Both the position numbers and the translations under genes were made by a program. Source: Acidobacteriota bacterium (GTDB lineage: Bacteria; Acidobacteriota; UBA6911; RPQK01; DATIPO01). From it: 64,000 bases of DNA. Positions 57,705-64,000 of this stretch are shown in pieces. The stretch spans positions 1 to 64,000 of the forward strand of contig DATIPQ010000116.1 in NCBI GenBank assembly GCA_035471785.1. The letters run 5' to 3'. The notes under the pieces are model-generated. The model was not told the DNA's origin, searched no databases, and saw nothing but the letters and a program-made list of their open reading frames with translations. Position 1 is the stretch's first letter. Every line of letters begins with the position of its first letter.

Positions 57705-57944
57705 CTAATCTTTCTGGTGTTCCTTAATGTAGTCGACGGCGTCCTTGACGGTTTGGATCTTCTCGGCGTCCTCGTCGGGGATTTCGATGTCGAAGTCCTC
57801 TTCGAACTTCATCACCAACTCGACCGTGTCCAGCGAGTCCGCGCCCAAGTCATCCACGAAGCTGGCTTCGGGCTTGACGTCGCCGTCGGAGACGCCTAAC
57901 TGCTCGACAATGATCTCTTTGACTTTATCTTCAACAGAAGCCAT
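57705..57944 (-). CDS. acpP: Acyl carrier protein
   Basis: The 79-residue acidic protein carries the growing fatty-acid chain on a phosphopantetheine arm attached to Ser in '[19 protein letters not shown]'. Flanking '[11 protein letters not shown]' and '[15 protein letters not shown]' are typical. Its activation needs AcpS, encoded at 46.3 kb. It sits between fabG (14 bases upstream) and fabF. Confidence 0.97.
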   Translation of the reverse strand: MASVEDKVKEIIVEQLGVSDGDVKPEASFVDDLGADSLDTVELVMKFEEDFDIEIPDEDAEKIQTVKDAVDYIKEHQKD

Positions 57945-57958
57945 GGTTCCTCCACCTT

Positions 57959-58702
57959 CTACATGTACAATCCGCCGTTAATGTTTAGCACATGGCCCGT
58001 GATATATCCAGCCGCGTCAGAGACTAGAAATCTCACTCCCGAGGAGACGTCCTCCACGGTGCCGATCCGCCCCAGCGGGATCTGTTTCTTCAATTCCTGG
58101 GCGGCCTTTTCGTTGACCTCCGCCGTCATGTCAGTTGCGATGAAGCCGGGCGCCACGGCGTTGACGGTGATGCCGCGGGAGGCTACTTCGCGCGCCAGCG
58201 CCTTGGTGAAGCCGATGACTCCAGCCTTGCTGGACACGTAGTTGGCCTGGCCCGGATTGCCCATCTGACCCACCACCGAAGTGATGTTGACGATGCGTCC
58301 GGCCCGCTTGCGCAGCATGGCGGCCAGCACTTCCCGGGTCACCGCAAAGGCGCCGGTCAGATTGGTGGCCAAAACTGCATCCCAGTCGGCGTCCTTCATC
58401 CTCAGCATCAGTCCGTCACGGGTGATCCCGGCGTTGTTGACCAGGATATCGACGGCGCCGTGCTCCTTGAGAACCGTTGAAAGTGCGCTTTTTACCTGTT
58501 CACGGTCACTGACGTCAAGCGCAACTCCCGCGGCCCGGCCTCCCTGAGAGGCGATTTCCTCGGCCAGCGCGTCCACGTCGGCTTGCTTGCGGCTGGCTGC
58601 CAGGACCATGGCGCCATCGGCCGCCAAGTCCTGCGCAATGCGGCGTCCGATACCGCGGGAAGCGCCAGTCACCAGCGCGATCCGTCCTCCCAAATCACTC
58701 AT
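57959..58702 (-). CDS. fabG: 3-oxoacyl-[ACP] reductase
   Basis: The 247-residue protein is a short-chain dehydrogenase with '[20 protein letters not shown]' (NADPH loop), '[19 protein letters not shown]' and the catalytic Ser-Tyr-Lys set ('[22 protein letters not shown]'). It reduces 3-oxoacyl-ACP. The ATG is chosen inside the end of fabD (ATGAGTGA), an eight-base overlap that couples translation; an earlier start would extend far into fabD. Confidence 0.96.
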   Translation of the reverse strand: MSDLGGRIALVTGASRGIGRRIAQDLAADGAMVLAASRKQADVDALAEEIASQGGRAAGVALDVSDREQVKSALSTVLKEHGAVDILVNNAGITRDGLMLRMKDADWDAVLATNLTGAFAVTREVLAAMLRKRAGRIVNITSVVGQMGNPGQANYVSSKAGVIGFTKALAREVASRGITVNAVAPGFIATDMTAEVNEKAAQELKKQIPLGRIGTVEDVSSGVRFLVSDAAGYITGHVLNINGGLYM

Positions 58703-59609
58703 AGCTTTGCACCTGCTCCCATCCTGAGACATTGGACAACACGGCCTCGGTGCCGATGCGCCGCATCATTCCCGTCAGCACCTTGCCGGGCCCCACTTCG
58801 GTCACCCGGGTGACGCCTTGGGCATTGAGCGTCTCCATCGAGTCGGTCCAGCGCACCGCTGAGGAGACCTGTTCGACCAGCCCCCGGCGGGCTTCCCGGC
58901 CGCTGCGCACGATGCGGGCCTGCACGTTGTTGATGAGGGGGATCTCCAGGTCGTCCATGGGCGTCTCCTGCAGCACCCGTGCCAGCCGTTCCTGTGCCGG
59001 CTTCATGAGGCGGCAGTGAAAGGGCGCGCTGACGGGCAGTTTCAAAGCCCGGCGTGCCCCCCGCTCGGCGGCCAGGGAACAGGCGCGATCTACGGCCTCG
59101 CTGTGGCCGGCGATGACGATCTGATCGGGGGTGTTGAGGTTGGCCGGCTCCACCACCTGGCCTTGAGCCGCCTCCCGGCACACTTCCCGCAGCGCCTCCA
59201 GTTCCAGGTTGAGGACGGCGGCCATGGCACCCACGCCCACCGGAACGGCCTCCTGCATGAACTGTCCACGTCGCCGCACCACCCCTACGGCATCGGCGAA
59301 GGAGAGCGAACCGGCGGCCACCAGCGCGCTGTACTCGCCCAGGCTGTGGCCGGCCACGATGTCGGGACGATGTCCGCGTTCGTGCAGCATGCGCAGCAGG
59401 GCTACCGATACAGTGAGAATGGCGGGCTGGGCGTTCTCGGTCAGACGCAACTGGTCCTCGGGTCCCTCAAAGCAGAGGCGGCTGAGCGCCATGCCCAGGG
59501 CCTCGTCGGCCTCTTGGAAGGTCCGGCGGGCAGTAGCGTCCTCCTGGAACACATCTCGGCCCATGCCCGGCGACTGCGAGCCCTGGCCCGGAAATAAGAA
59601 AGCAAGCAT
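58695..59609 (-). CDS. fabD: Malonyl-CoA:ACP transacylase
   Basis: The 304-residue protein loads malonyl groups onto ACP. The nucleophile elbow 'VAGHSLGEYSALVAAG' and the N-terminal 'LAFLFPGQGSQSPGMGRDVF' are diagnostic, with 'VSAPFHCRLMKPAQERL' giving the catalytic His. In most bacteria plsX and fabH separate rpmF from fabD; here fabD starts 9 bases after rpmF, so both are missing from the operon. Confidence 0.97.
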   Translation of the reverse strand: MLAFLFPGQGSQSPGMGRDVFQEDATARRTFQEADEALGMALSRLCFEGPEDQLRLTENAQPAILTVSVALLRMLHERGHRPDIVAGHSLGEYSALVAAGSLSFADAVGVVRRRGQFMQEAVPVGVGAMAAVLNLELEALREVCREAAQGQVVEPANLNTPDQIVIAGHSEAVDRACSLAAERGARRALKLPVSAPFHCRLMKPAQERLARVLQETPMDDLEIPLINNVQARIVRSGREARRGLVEQVSSAVRWTDSMETLNAQGVTRVTEVGPGKVLTGMMRRIGTEAVLSNVSGWEQVQSYE

Positions 59610-59618
59610 GGGCCTCGT

Positions 59619-59801
59619 TTAGATCTCCTCGACTTCGATGACCTGACGGCCCTTGTAGTAGCCGCACTCCATGCAAACCCGGTGAGGGAGGGTGGGCTGG
59701 CCGCAGTTGCTGCACACCGACAGGCTGGGCGGCGTGAGAAAGTCGTGGGCCCGCCTCTTGCCGCGGCGGGAACGGGAATGTCGTCGTTTAGGATTCGCCA
59801 T
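59619..59801 (-). CDS. rpmF: 50S ribosomal protein L32
   Basis: The 60-residue protein is L32 of the zinc-binding (C+) type: 'MANPKRRHSRSRRGKRRAHD', then two CX2C knuckles ('CSNCGQPTLPHRVCMECGYY'). It lies between yceD and fabD. This is the standard coupling of a ribosomal protein gene with the fatty-acid operon. Confidence 0.97.
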   Translation of the reverse strand: MANPKRRHSRSRRGKRRAHDFLTPPSLSVCSNCGQPTLPHRVCMECGYYKGRQVIEVEEI

Positions 59802-59873
59802 CTCTTTATCCTTTGCTAACCATCAGCGCCCTCCAGCTCGGCGCCGCTGGCGGCGCCGTCAAGGCCGAGGCAT

Positions 59874-60407
59874 TTACTTCATGCGTTCCTTGAGTTTGGC
59901 CAGAACGGCCAGGCGGGGATCCAGCGACTCCTGGCTGCACTCGCAACTCTCCTCGTTCCAGTTGGCCCCGCATTGGGGGCACAACCCCTTGCAGTCAGGA
60001 CGGCAGATCGGCTTCATGGGCACCTCCAGCAAGAGCTGTTCGTTGACCAATCCGGCCAGGTCGATCTTGTCGCCTCGGTAGAACCCCGTCTCCAAGTCTT
60101 CGTACTCCAACTCGAACTCTTCGCCCTCTTCCGCCAATTCCGGATCTGGACAGTACTCCACCTGGAAGGATTTGTCGACTTCCAGAGGAACCGGCTCCAG
60201 GCAACGGCAGCAGGGAAGATTCAGTCGGCCCTCGACGCGGCCCTTGATGCGGGCGATGTCGTCGAGCAGGCGGACCGTGGCTTCTACAACAGCCGGCTGG
60301 CTCAGGGTGCACTCCGAGGGATCGAGATCGAGGTCCGGCCCCGTGAGTTCGCGCCGCAAATGCAGCGGCTTGCCCGTCTCCCTGATTTCAGCCAGTTCGA
60401 TCCACAT
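59874..60407 (-). CDS. yceD: YceD/DUF177 protein
   Basis: The 177-residue protein is the DUF177/YceD family member found upstream of rpmF, thought to take part in 23S rRNA or large-subunit assembly. Seen: a beta-rich N terminus ('LDPSECTLSQPAVVEATVRL'), 'LPCCRCLEPV' and the C-terminal cysteine array 'CRPDCKGLCPQCGANWNEES'. The start is the Met before WIELAEIRE, about 50 bases after a good promoter. Confidence 0.92.
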   Translation of the reverse strand: MWIELAEIRETGKPLHLRRELTGPDLDLDPSECTLSQPAVVEATVRLLDDIARIKGRVEGRLNLPCCRCLEPVPLEVDKSFQVEYCPDPELAEEGEEFELEYEDLETGFYRGDKIDLAGLVNEQLLLEVPMKPICRPDCKGLCPQCGANWNEESCECSQESLDPRLAVLAKLKERMK

Positions 60408-60466
60408 GCCAATTCTTGATTCCCTCTCCGCGCGGGTCCGCAAATGGGCCGCAAGTTAAACGGCTA

Positions 60467-60495
60467 AGGATATAGAGCAGGCATTTCTGTGTCAA
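60467..60495 (-). promoter_or_regulatory. Promoter of the yceD-rpmF-fab operon
   Basis: On the minus strand TTGACA (60495-60490), 17 bases and TATCCT (60472-60467) form a good sigma-70 promoter, giving a leader of about 50 bases. Confidence 0.75.
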
Positions 60496-60807
60496 GCGCC
60501 TGTTGCGGCCGGAGAATCGGGGTGAGGGGTTGGCCGAGCCGAGGTTCCTGAGGGATTTGCCCCAGCGGGAGTCTTGCTGCTCCGCGGCATTTCGCCCCAA
60601 TCGCCCGCCGTACCGCCAGGACACGCCTTTCCAGGCTCAGCGAGCCTTTGCGGGCGGCTTCGAGAAAAGTCTGAAAGTCCCCCAAAAAACCGCTTTAGCG
60701 GCAGTGAAATTCGGCCTTACCGATTACCTTTAGCCGAAAACAATTGACCCGTCATCTAACTGCGGCGGATCACCCAGGAATGAGCGAAAGCGCTGCGGTT
60801 GGACTTG
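60496..60807. other. Intergenic region without a supported gene
   Basis: Part of a 616-base gap between the divergent yceD and propeller operons. A short minus-strand frame (60464-60685, TTG start) runs through the yceD promoter and is not convincing. A plus-strand frame (60744-60935) contains the sigma-54 promoter. I see no repeat or RNA here. Confidence 0.4.
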
Positions 60808-60819
60808 GTTTGGCCAAAC
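60808..60819. promoter_or_regulatory. Palindrome, candidate enhancer-binding site
   Basis: GTTTGGCCAAAC is a perfect 12-bp palindrome centred about 76 bases before the predicted start of the sigma-54 promoter. It is flanked on both sides by TTGGAC. This is the usual place for a bacterial enhancer-binding protein. Confidence 0.55.
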
Positions 60820-60861
60820 GATTGGACGCCGAAACCTGCACAAATACGCATTTTTCAAGTT

Positions 60862-60878
60862 TTGGCCCGCTTGTTGCT
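60862..60878 (+). promoter_or_regulatory. Sigma-54 promoter of the propeller-SCO operon
   Basis: TTGGCCCGCTTGTTGCT differs from the -24/-12 consensus at one base (C for A) and has the exact ten-base gap between GG (60864-60865) and GC (60876-60877). The predicted start near 60889 leaves a 135-base leader before the propeller gene. Confidence 0.7.
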
Positions 60879-61023
60879 ACAGGGGGAGGCGTCTTCCAAG
60901 CGCGTATCCAAAAAGTACACGCAAGATTTAAGTAGCAAACATACTGGACAAATCGGCTGAAGGGATGACTCGATCAGAGCTGTAATCCAGTCTCTAGCGA
61001 AACAACGATAAGGTTGGAACAAA

Positions 61024-63039
61024 ATGAATATACGAGCTGGTCAACCGATTGTCTGCTTACTGACCTGGTGGGTGCTGCTGACGGTTCTCGGCCTGCATGC
61101 CCTCGCTCAGCAGGCGCCTGAAAGGCAAGGCAGCGAAGCCGCTGAAGAGTCTGAGCCGGTTCCTGGAGCCCCCGTCTACCGGGGCGGATTCGAAAGCGAA
61201 GGCATCGCGGTCGACTTCACCATGCGCAATCTGGTGGCCTCAAAGGCCGCCCAAGGCGTGTTCCAGGAAGGCGATCCGGTGGAAGTCAGCTTCCAGATCC
61301 GCGACACCGCCACCTCAACGCCGCTCTCGTCCGTTTATCCAGCCGCCTGGATGGATCGGAGGGCCGCCGGGGAGACGGTCGATGACGAGGCCTGCCGCAC
61401 CAAGATCGAAGCCTTCATCAGCGGCAGCCTGCTGACTCCTCCCGAATTGGACATGAACGTCTACCACGTGCTGGCCATGAACAACGACGGGACCATTTCA
61501 GTGGTGGATCCTCTCTTCGGATTCGGCACCACCAAGCTGTTGAGCATGATCTTCCTGCCGGGTCCGGCCAAGGACTGGGCCTTGACCGAAGATCAGACGC
61601 GTCTCTTCGTGTCCGTTCCCAACACCAGTCAGGTGGCGCTGGCCTCCACCGCCAATTGGAAGGTGGAGCGCCTGATCGACGTCGGCTCGCAGCCGGGGCG
61701 CATCGTCTTGCAGCCGGACGAGCGTTATCTATGGGTAGGCTACAGCAGCGGACGCAAGGGCGGCATCAACATCATCGACACCGAGACGCTCGAGGTGGTG
61801 GCCGACATCCCGGCGGGAGTCGGAGCCAAGCAGATCGTCTTCGACCGCGACAGCCGCCACGCCTTCATCACGGCTCGTGATGAGGGGCTGCTGACGGTGA
61901 TCGACGTGCGCCAGTTGAAGAAGGCCACCGACCTGGAACTGGGCGGCAAGGCGGTTTCGATGGCCTATTCGCCGGTGGCCGAGGCGCTCTTCGTGAGCCT
62001 GACCGACCGCGGTCAGGTGGTTTCGGTGGGAGCCCGCGACTTCAAGATTCGGGCCCGCATGCAGGCTGATCCCGGTTTGGGGCAGATCCTGGCAGGACCC
62101 GGGGGACGGCTGGTCTTTACCGTCAATCCCTTGGCCAACACCTTGCATGTCATCGACAGCGCCTCCAACCGCATCGTGCAGACGGGGGACATGCTGGCCG
62201 GGCCGGAGCAGTTGGCGGTTACCGACGAGCTGCTTTACGTGCGTCACCGCGACAGCGAACTGGTCTTCATGATTCCGCTGGCCGAACTGGGACGGGAAGG
62301 CGAGTTGGTACCGGCCATTGACTTTCCTGGAGGGCAAAGGCCGTTCGGCAGCTTGGCCAATCCCACTCCCGCCCCCAGCATCGTGCAAGCGCCGGGCGCC
62401 TCGGCGGTGCTGGTGGCCAATCCCGCCGACAAGATGATCTACTTCTACATGGAGGGCATGGCTGCTCCCATGGGAAGTTTCAAGAACTACGGACGCAGCC
62501 CCCGCGCGGTCATGGTGGTCGACCGCAGCCTGCAGGAACGCCGTCCGGGAGTCTACAAGACTTCGGCCATGCTGCGCCGTCCGGGAACCTACGACGTGGC
62601 CTTCTTTCTCGATTCGCCCCGCATCTTCCACTGCTTCCAGGTCAAGGTGGATGAGAACCCCGAGCTTGATGAGCGGCGGCGCGAGGAGCGTGGTGTCGAC
62701 ATCGAGCCGCTGCTGGTGGCCAAGGCCTACCGGGTGGGCGAAGAAGTCGATCTGCGCTTCCGCATCACTGATTCGATTACCGGCCAAGCCAGAGAAGGCC
62801 TGACCGACCTGCAAGTGCTCAGCTTCCTGGCGCCCGGAACATGGCAGAACCGCGTTTTGGCCCAAGAAGCCGGTGACGGCGTTTACCGCGCCAGGCTGAC
62901 GCCGCCCCAGGCCGGAGCCTACTACGTCTTTCTGTCCAGCCCGCAACTGGGCCTGACCTACAAGGAATCTCCTTTCGCCATCGTCTCGGTGGTGGAGGAA
63001 GCCGTCCAGGCCCCGCCGGCGGACCTGGCCAATCGATAG
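61024..63039 (+). CDS. Exported YVTN-type beta-propeller protein flanked by beta-sandwich domains
   Basis: The 671-residue protein has a signal peptide (about 1-29, ending HALAQQ). Then come: a beta-sandwich ('GDPVEVSFQIRDTATSTPLS'); a propeller of about seven blades ('NNDGTISVVDPLFGFGTTKL', 'GGINIIDTETLEVVADIPAG', 'DEGLLTVIDVRQL', 'NTLHVIDSASNRIVQTGDM'); and a second sandwich with sequence similarity to the first ('GEEVDLRFRITDSITGQARE'). These units bind ligands or metals in periplasmic electron-transfer systems. It precedes two SCO-type copper proteins on the same strand, so a copper-delivery or cytochrome-related role is inferred. Confidence 0.85.
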   Translation: MNIRAGQPIVCLLTWWVLLTVLGLHALAQQAPERQGSEAAEESEPVPGAPVYRGGFESEGIAVDFTMRNLVASKAAQGVFQEGDPVEVSFQIRDTATSTPLSSVYPAAWMDRRAAGETVDDEACRTKIEAFISGSLLTPPELDMNVYHVLAMNNDGTISVVDPLFGFGTTKLLSMIFLPGPAKDWALTEDQTRLFVSVPNTSQVALASTANWKVERLIDVGSQPGRIVLQPDERYLWVGYSSGRKGGINIIDTETLEVVADIPAGVGAKQIVFDRDSRHAFITARDEGLLTVIDVRQLKKATDLELGGKAVSMAYSPVAEALFVSLTDRGQVVSVGARDFKIRARMQADPGLGQILAGPGGRLVFTVNPLANTLHVIDSASNRIVQTGDMLAGPEQLAVTDELLYVRHRDSELVFMIPLAELGREGELVPAIDFPGGQRPFGSLANPTPAPSIVQAPGASAVLVANPADKMIYFYMEGMAAPMGSFKNYGRSPRAVMVVDRSLQERRPGVYKTSAMLRRPGTYDVAFFLDSPRIFHCFQVKVDENPELDERRREERGVDIEPLLVAKAYRVGEEVDLRFRITDSITGQAREGLTDLQVLSFLAPGTWQNRVLAQEAGDGVYRARLTPPQAGAYYVFLSSPQLGLTYKESPFAIVSVVEEAVQAPPADLANR

Positions 63040-63061
63040 AGAAAACGAATCCAAATCCGCT

Positions 63062-63079
63062 CCGGCTCAAGCGAGCCGG
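63062..63079 (+). other. Intercistronic hairpin
   Basis: CCGGCTC (63062-63068) and GAGCCGG (63073-63079) pair perfectly around a four-base loop between the propeller and first SCO genes. No T tract follows, so it is more likely an mRNA-stability or processing stem than a terminator. Confidence 0.5.
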
Positions 63080-63099
63080 GAGTCGAGGGGGAATTGGCT

Positions 63100-63735
63100 A
63101 TGACTATCTTGAAACGAACCCTGCCGGTCCTGTTGGCCCTGATGACGGCGGCTCTGCCGCTGGCGGCACAGGACAAGCACTGTCACCAGGCTTCCGCGCC
63201 CAAAGCGGTAGCGGGAGGTACGGCCCAGCAGGTCTCGGGACTCGACATTCCCGATCTGCGCATCTACGACCAGGACGGCAAATCGCGCCGCTTCTACAGC
63301 GAATTGGTGGAAGGCAAGGTGGTGGTGATGAACTTCATGTTCACGACCTGCACCACCATCTGTCCGCCCATGGGCGCCAACTTCGGCAAGCTGCAGCAGC
63401 GCCTGGGAGCGCGGCTGGGACACGACGTCTTCCTGCTCTCGGTGTCGGTCGATCCGGCAGTGGACACGCCCCAGCGCATGAAGGCCTGGGGAGCCCAATT
63501 CGGACGCCGGCCCGGCTGGACGCTGGTCACCGGTCCCAAGTCGCGCATCGACGAGATTCTCAAGGCCCTCAAGGTCTTCACTCCCGACAAGAACGACCAC
63601 GCTTCCACCGTGCTGCTGGGCAACGACCCGGCCGGGCGCTGGACGCGCGCCAACGGACTGGCCGCCCCCGAGCAACTGATTGCCATCATCGACGAACTGG
63701 CCGCTGAAACGGCCCAGGTGGAGGCGGGACAATGA
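63100..63735 (+). CDS. SCO1/SenC-type copper chaperone, first copy
   Basis: The 211-residue protein has a signal peptide (about 1-24) and a thioredoxin-like SCO domain. The copper ligands are intact: CX3C in 'FTTCTTICPPMGANFGKLQ' and the distal His in 'DKNDHASTVLLGN'. SCO proteins deliver copper to the CuA site of cytochrome oxidase or act as redox partners. The ATG follows GAGGGGGAA. It overlaps the second SCO gene by four bases (ATGA). Confidence 0.93.
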   Translation: MTILKRTLPVLLALMTAALPLAAQDKHCHQASAPKAVAGGTAQQVSGLDIPDLRIYDQDGKSRRFYSELVEGKVVVMNFMFTTCTTICPPMGANFGKLQQRLGARLGHDVFLLSVSVDPAVDTPQRMKAWGAQFGRRPGWTLVTGPKSRIDEILKALKVFTPDKNDHASTVLLGNDPAGRWTRANGLAAPEQLIAIIDELAAETAQVEAGQ

Positions 63736-64000
63736 GATACAGCCGCAAGATTCTGCTCGCGACGCTTGCGCTGCTGTGCCTGTCCCTGTCCCCGGTCATG
63801 GCCGCGGGAGAAGGCGACAGCGGCAGCCAGGCCGCGCGCAACTACTTCACCGACGTCGTCCTGATCAACCAGCACGGCGAGCCCATGCGCCTTTACAGCG
63901 ATCTGCTGCAAGGAAAGGTGGTCATCATCAGCACCTTCTTTACGGCCTGCGACGGGGTCTGCCCGGTGAGCCAGTCCAACCTCAAGAAGATTCAGGACTG
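63732..64000 (+). CDS. SCO1/SenC-type protein, second copy (cut by window end)
   Basis: The visible 89 codons encode a signal peptide ('LLATLALLCLSLSPVMA') and the start of another SCO domain ('NYFTDVVLINQHGEPMRLYS', 'GKVVIISTFFTACDGVCPVS') with the CX3C copper motif CDGVC. The start ATG overlaps the previous stop. The gene continues beyond the window, so the distal His cannot be checked. Two tandem, divergent SCO genes suggest separate copper or thiol roles in one operon. Confidence 0.9.
   Translation, partial: MRYSRKILLATLALLCLSLSPVMAAGEGDSGSQAARNYFTDVVLINQHGEPMRLYSDLLQGKVVIISTFFTACDGVCPVSQSNLKKIQD

Noticed and set aside
60464-60685. Minus-strand 73-codon frame upstream of yceD
   Set aside because: Starts with TTG without a ribosome site and passes through the well-formed yceD promoter.
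60744-60935. Plus-strand 63-codon frame in the gap before the propeller gene
   Set aside because: Contains the palindrome and the sigma-54 promoter; no ribosome site.

Overview
The window looks like a chromosomal segment of an Acidobacteriota bacterium. The sequence is GC-rich. It carries a PadR regulator next to a very large MacB-type 'duplicated orphan permease' (ADOP), a gene pair typical of that phylum. It also has a sulfatase-like/TPR fusion, an MglAB polarity pair, an unusual number of secreted beta-propeller and low-similarity proteins, and gamma-alpha fused 2-oxoacid:ferredoxin oxidoreductase genes. I see no rRNA, tRNA, CRISPR array or prophage. The assignment to phylum is inference.

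Layout. Positions 1-4.4 kb (minus strand) hold a sulfatase-like/TPR protein, a glycosyltransferase, an FGE-like lipoprotein and cutA. From 4.4 to 11.4 kb there are an FtsB-like protein, a DsbD with a duplicated sensor domain, an FmdB zinc ribbon, a stand-alone sigma-region-4 protein, a probable sigma-54-driven small RNA, a SufR-like Fe-S regulator and an MlaF-like ATPase with a membrane anchor. From 11.5 to 18.2 kb lie korAB, pruA, trmJ and a radical SAM gene. From 18.2 to 21.4 kb lie mglBA, a TPR protein with an attenuator-like leader, and glmU. From 21.5 to 24 kb there is a three-gene DUF3299/ABC operon resembling zinc-regulated transporters. From 24 to 38 kb there are a TetR/flavin-protein pair with a clear operator, two glycosyltransferases, pgsA, an aroD-aroE fusion, serB, a secreted kinase-like protein, suhB, ispF, ispD, a PIN-TRAM membrane nuclease and radA.

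The stretch from 38 to 51 kb is the most accessory part. It holds small membrane proteins, a truncated ORF, an RHH/PIN toxin-antitoxin pair, PadR-ADOP, a PQQ propeller, acpS, pgeF and an S9 peptidase. Three copies of a CTAG-ended MITE-like element are interspersed, and two of them supply the stop codon of the neighbouring gene. From 51 to 60.4 kb come ribD, cnnM/corC, ybeY, pgpH and a fatty-acid/ribosome operon (yceD-rpmF-fabD-fabG-acpP-fabF) that lacks plsX and fabH. The end holds a propeller protein and two SCO-type copper proteins behind a second sigma-54 promoter with an upstream palindrome.

The strongest candidates for something undescribed are: (1) the small RNA between a near-perfect -24/-12 promoter and a strong terminator at about 8.2 kb; (2) the CTAG mobile-element family that targets stop codons; (3) recurrent leaderless start signals (-10 box, six or seven bases, start codon); (4) a 55-bp dispersed repeat pair; and (5) the secreted kinase-like protein. 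Everything here comes from reading the sequence; no database search was run.
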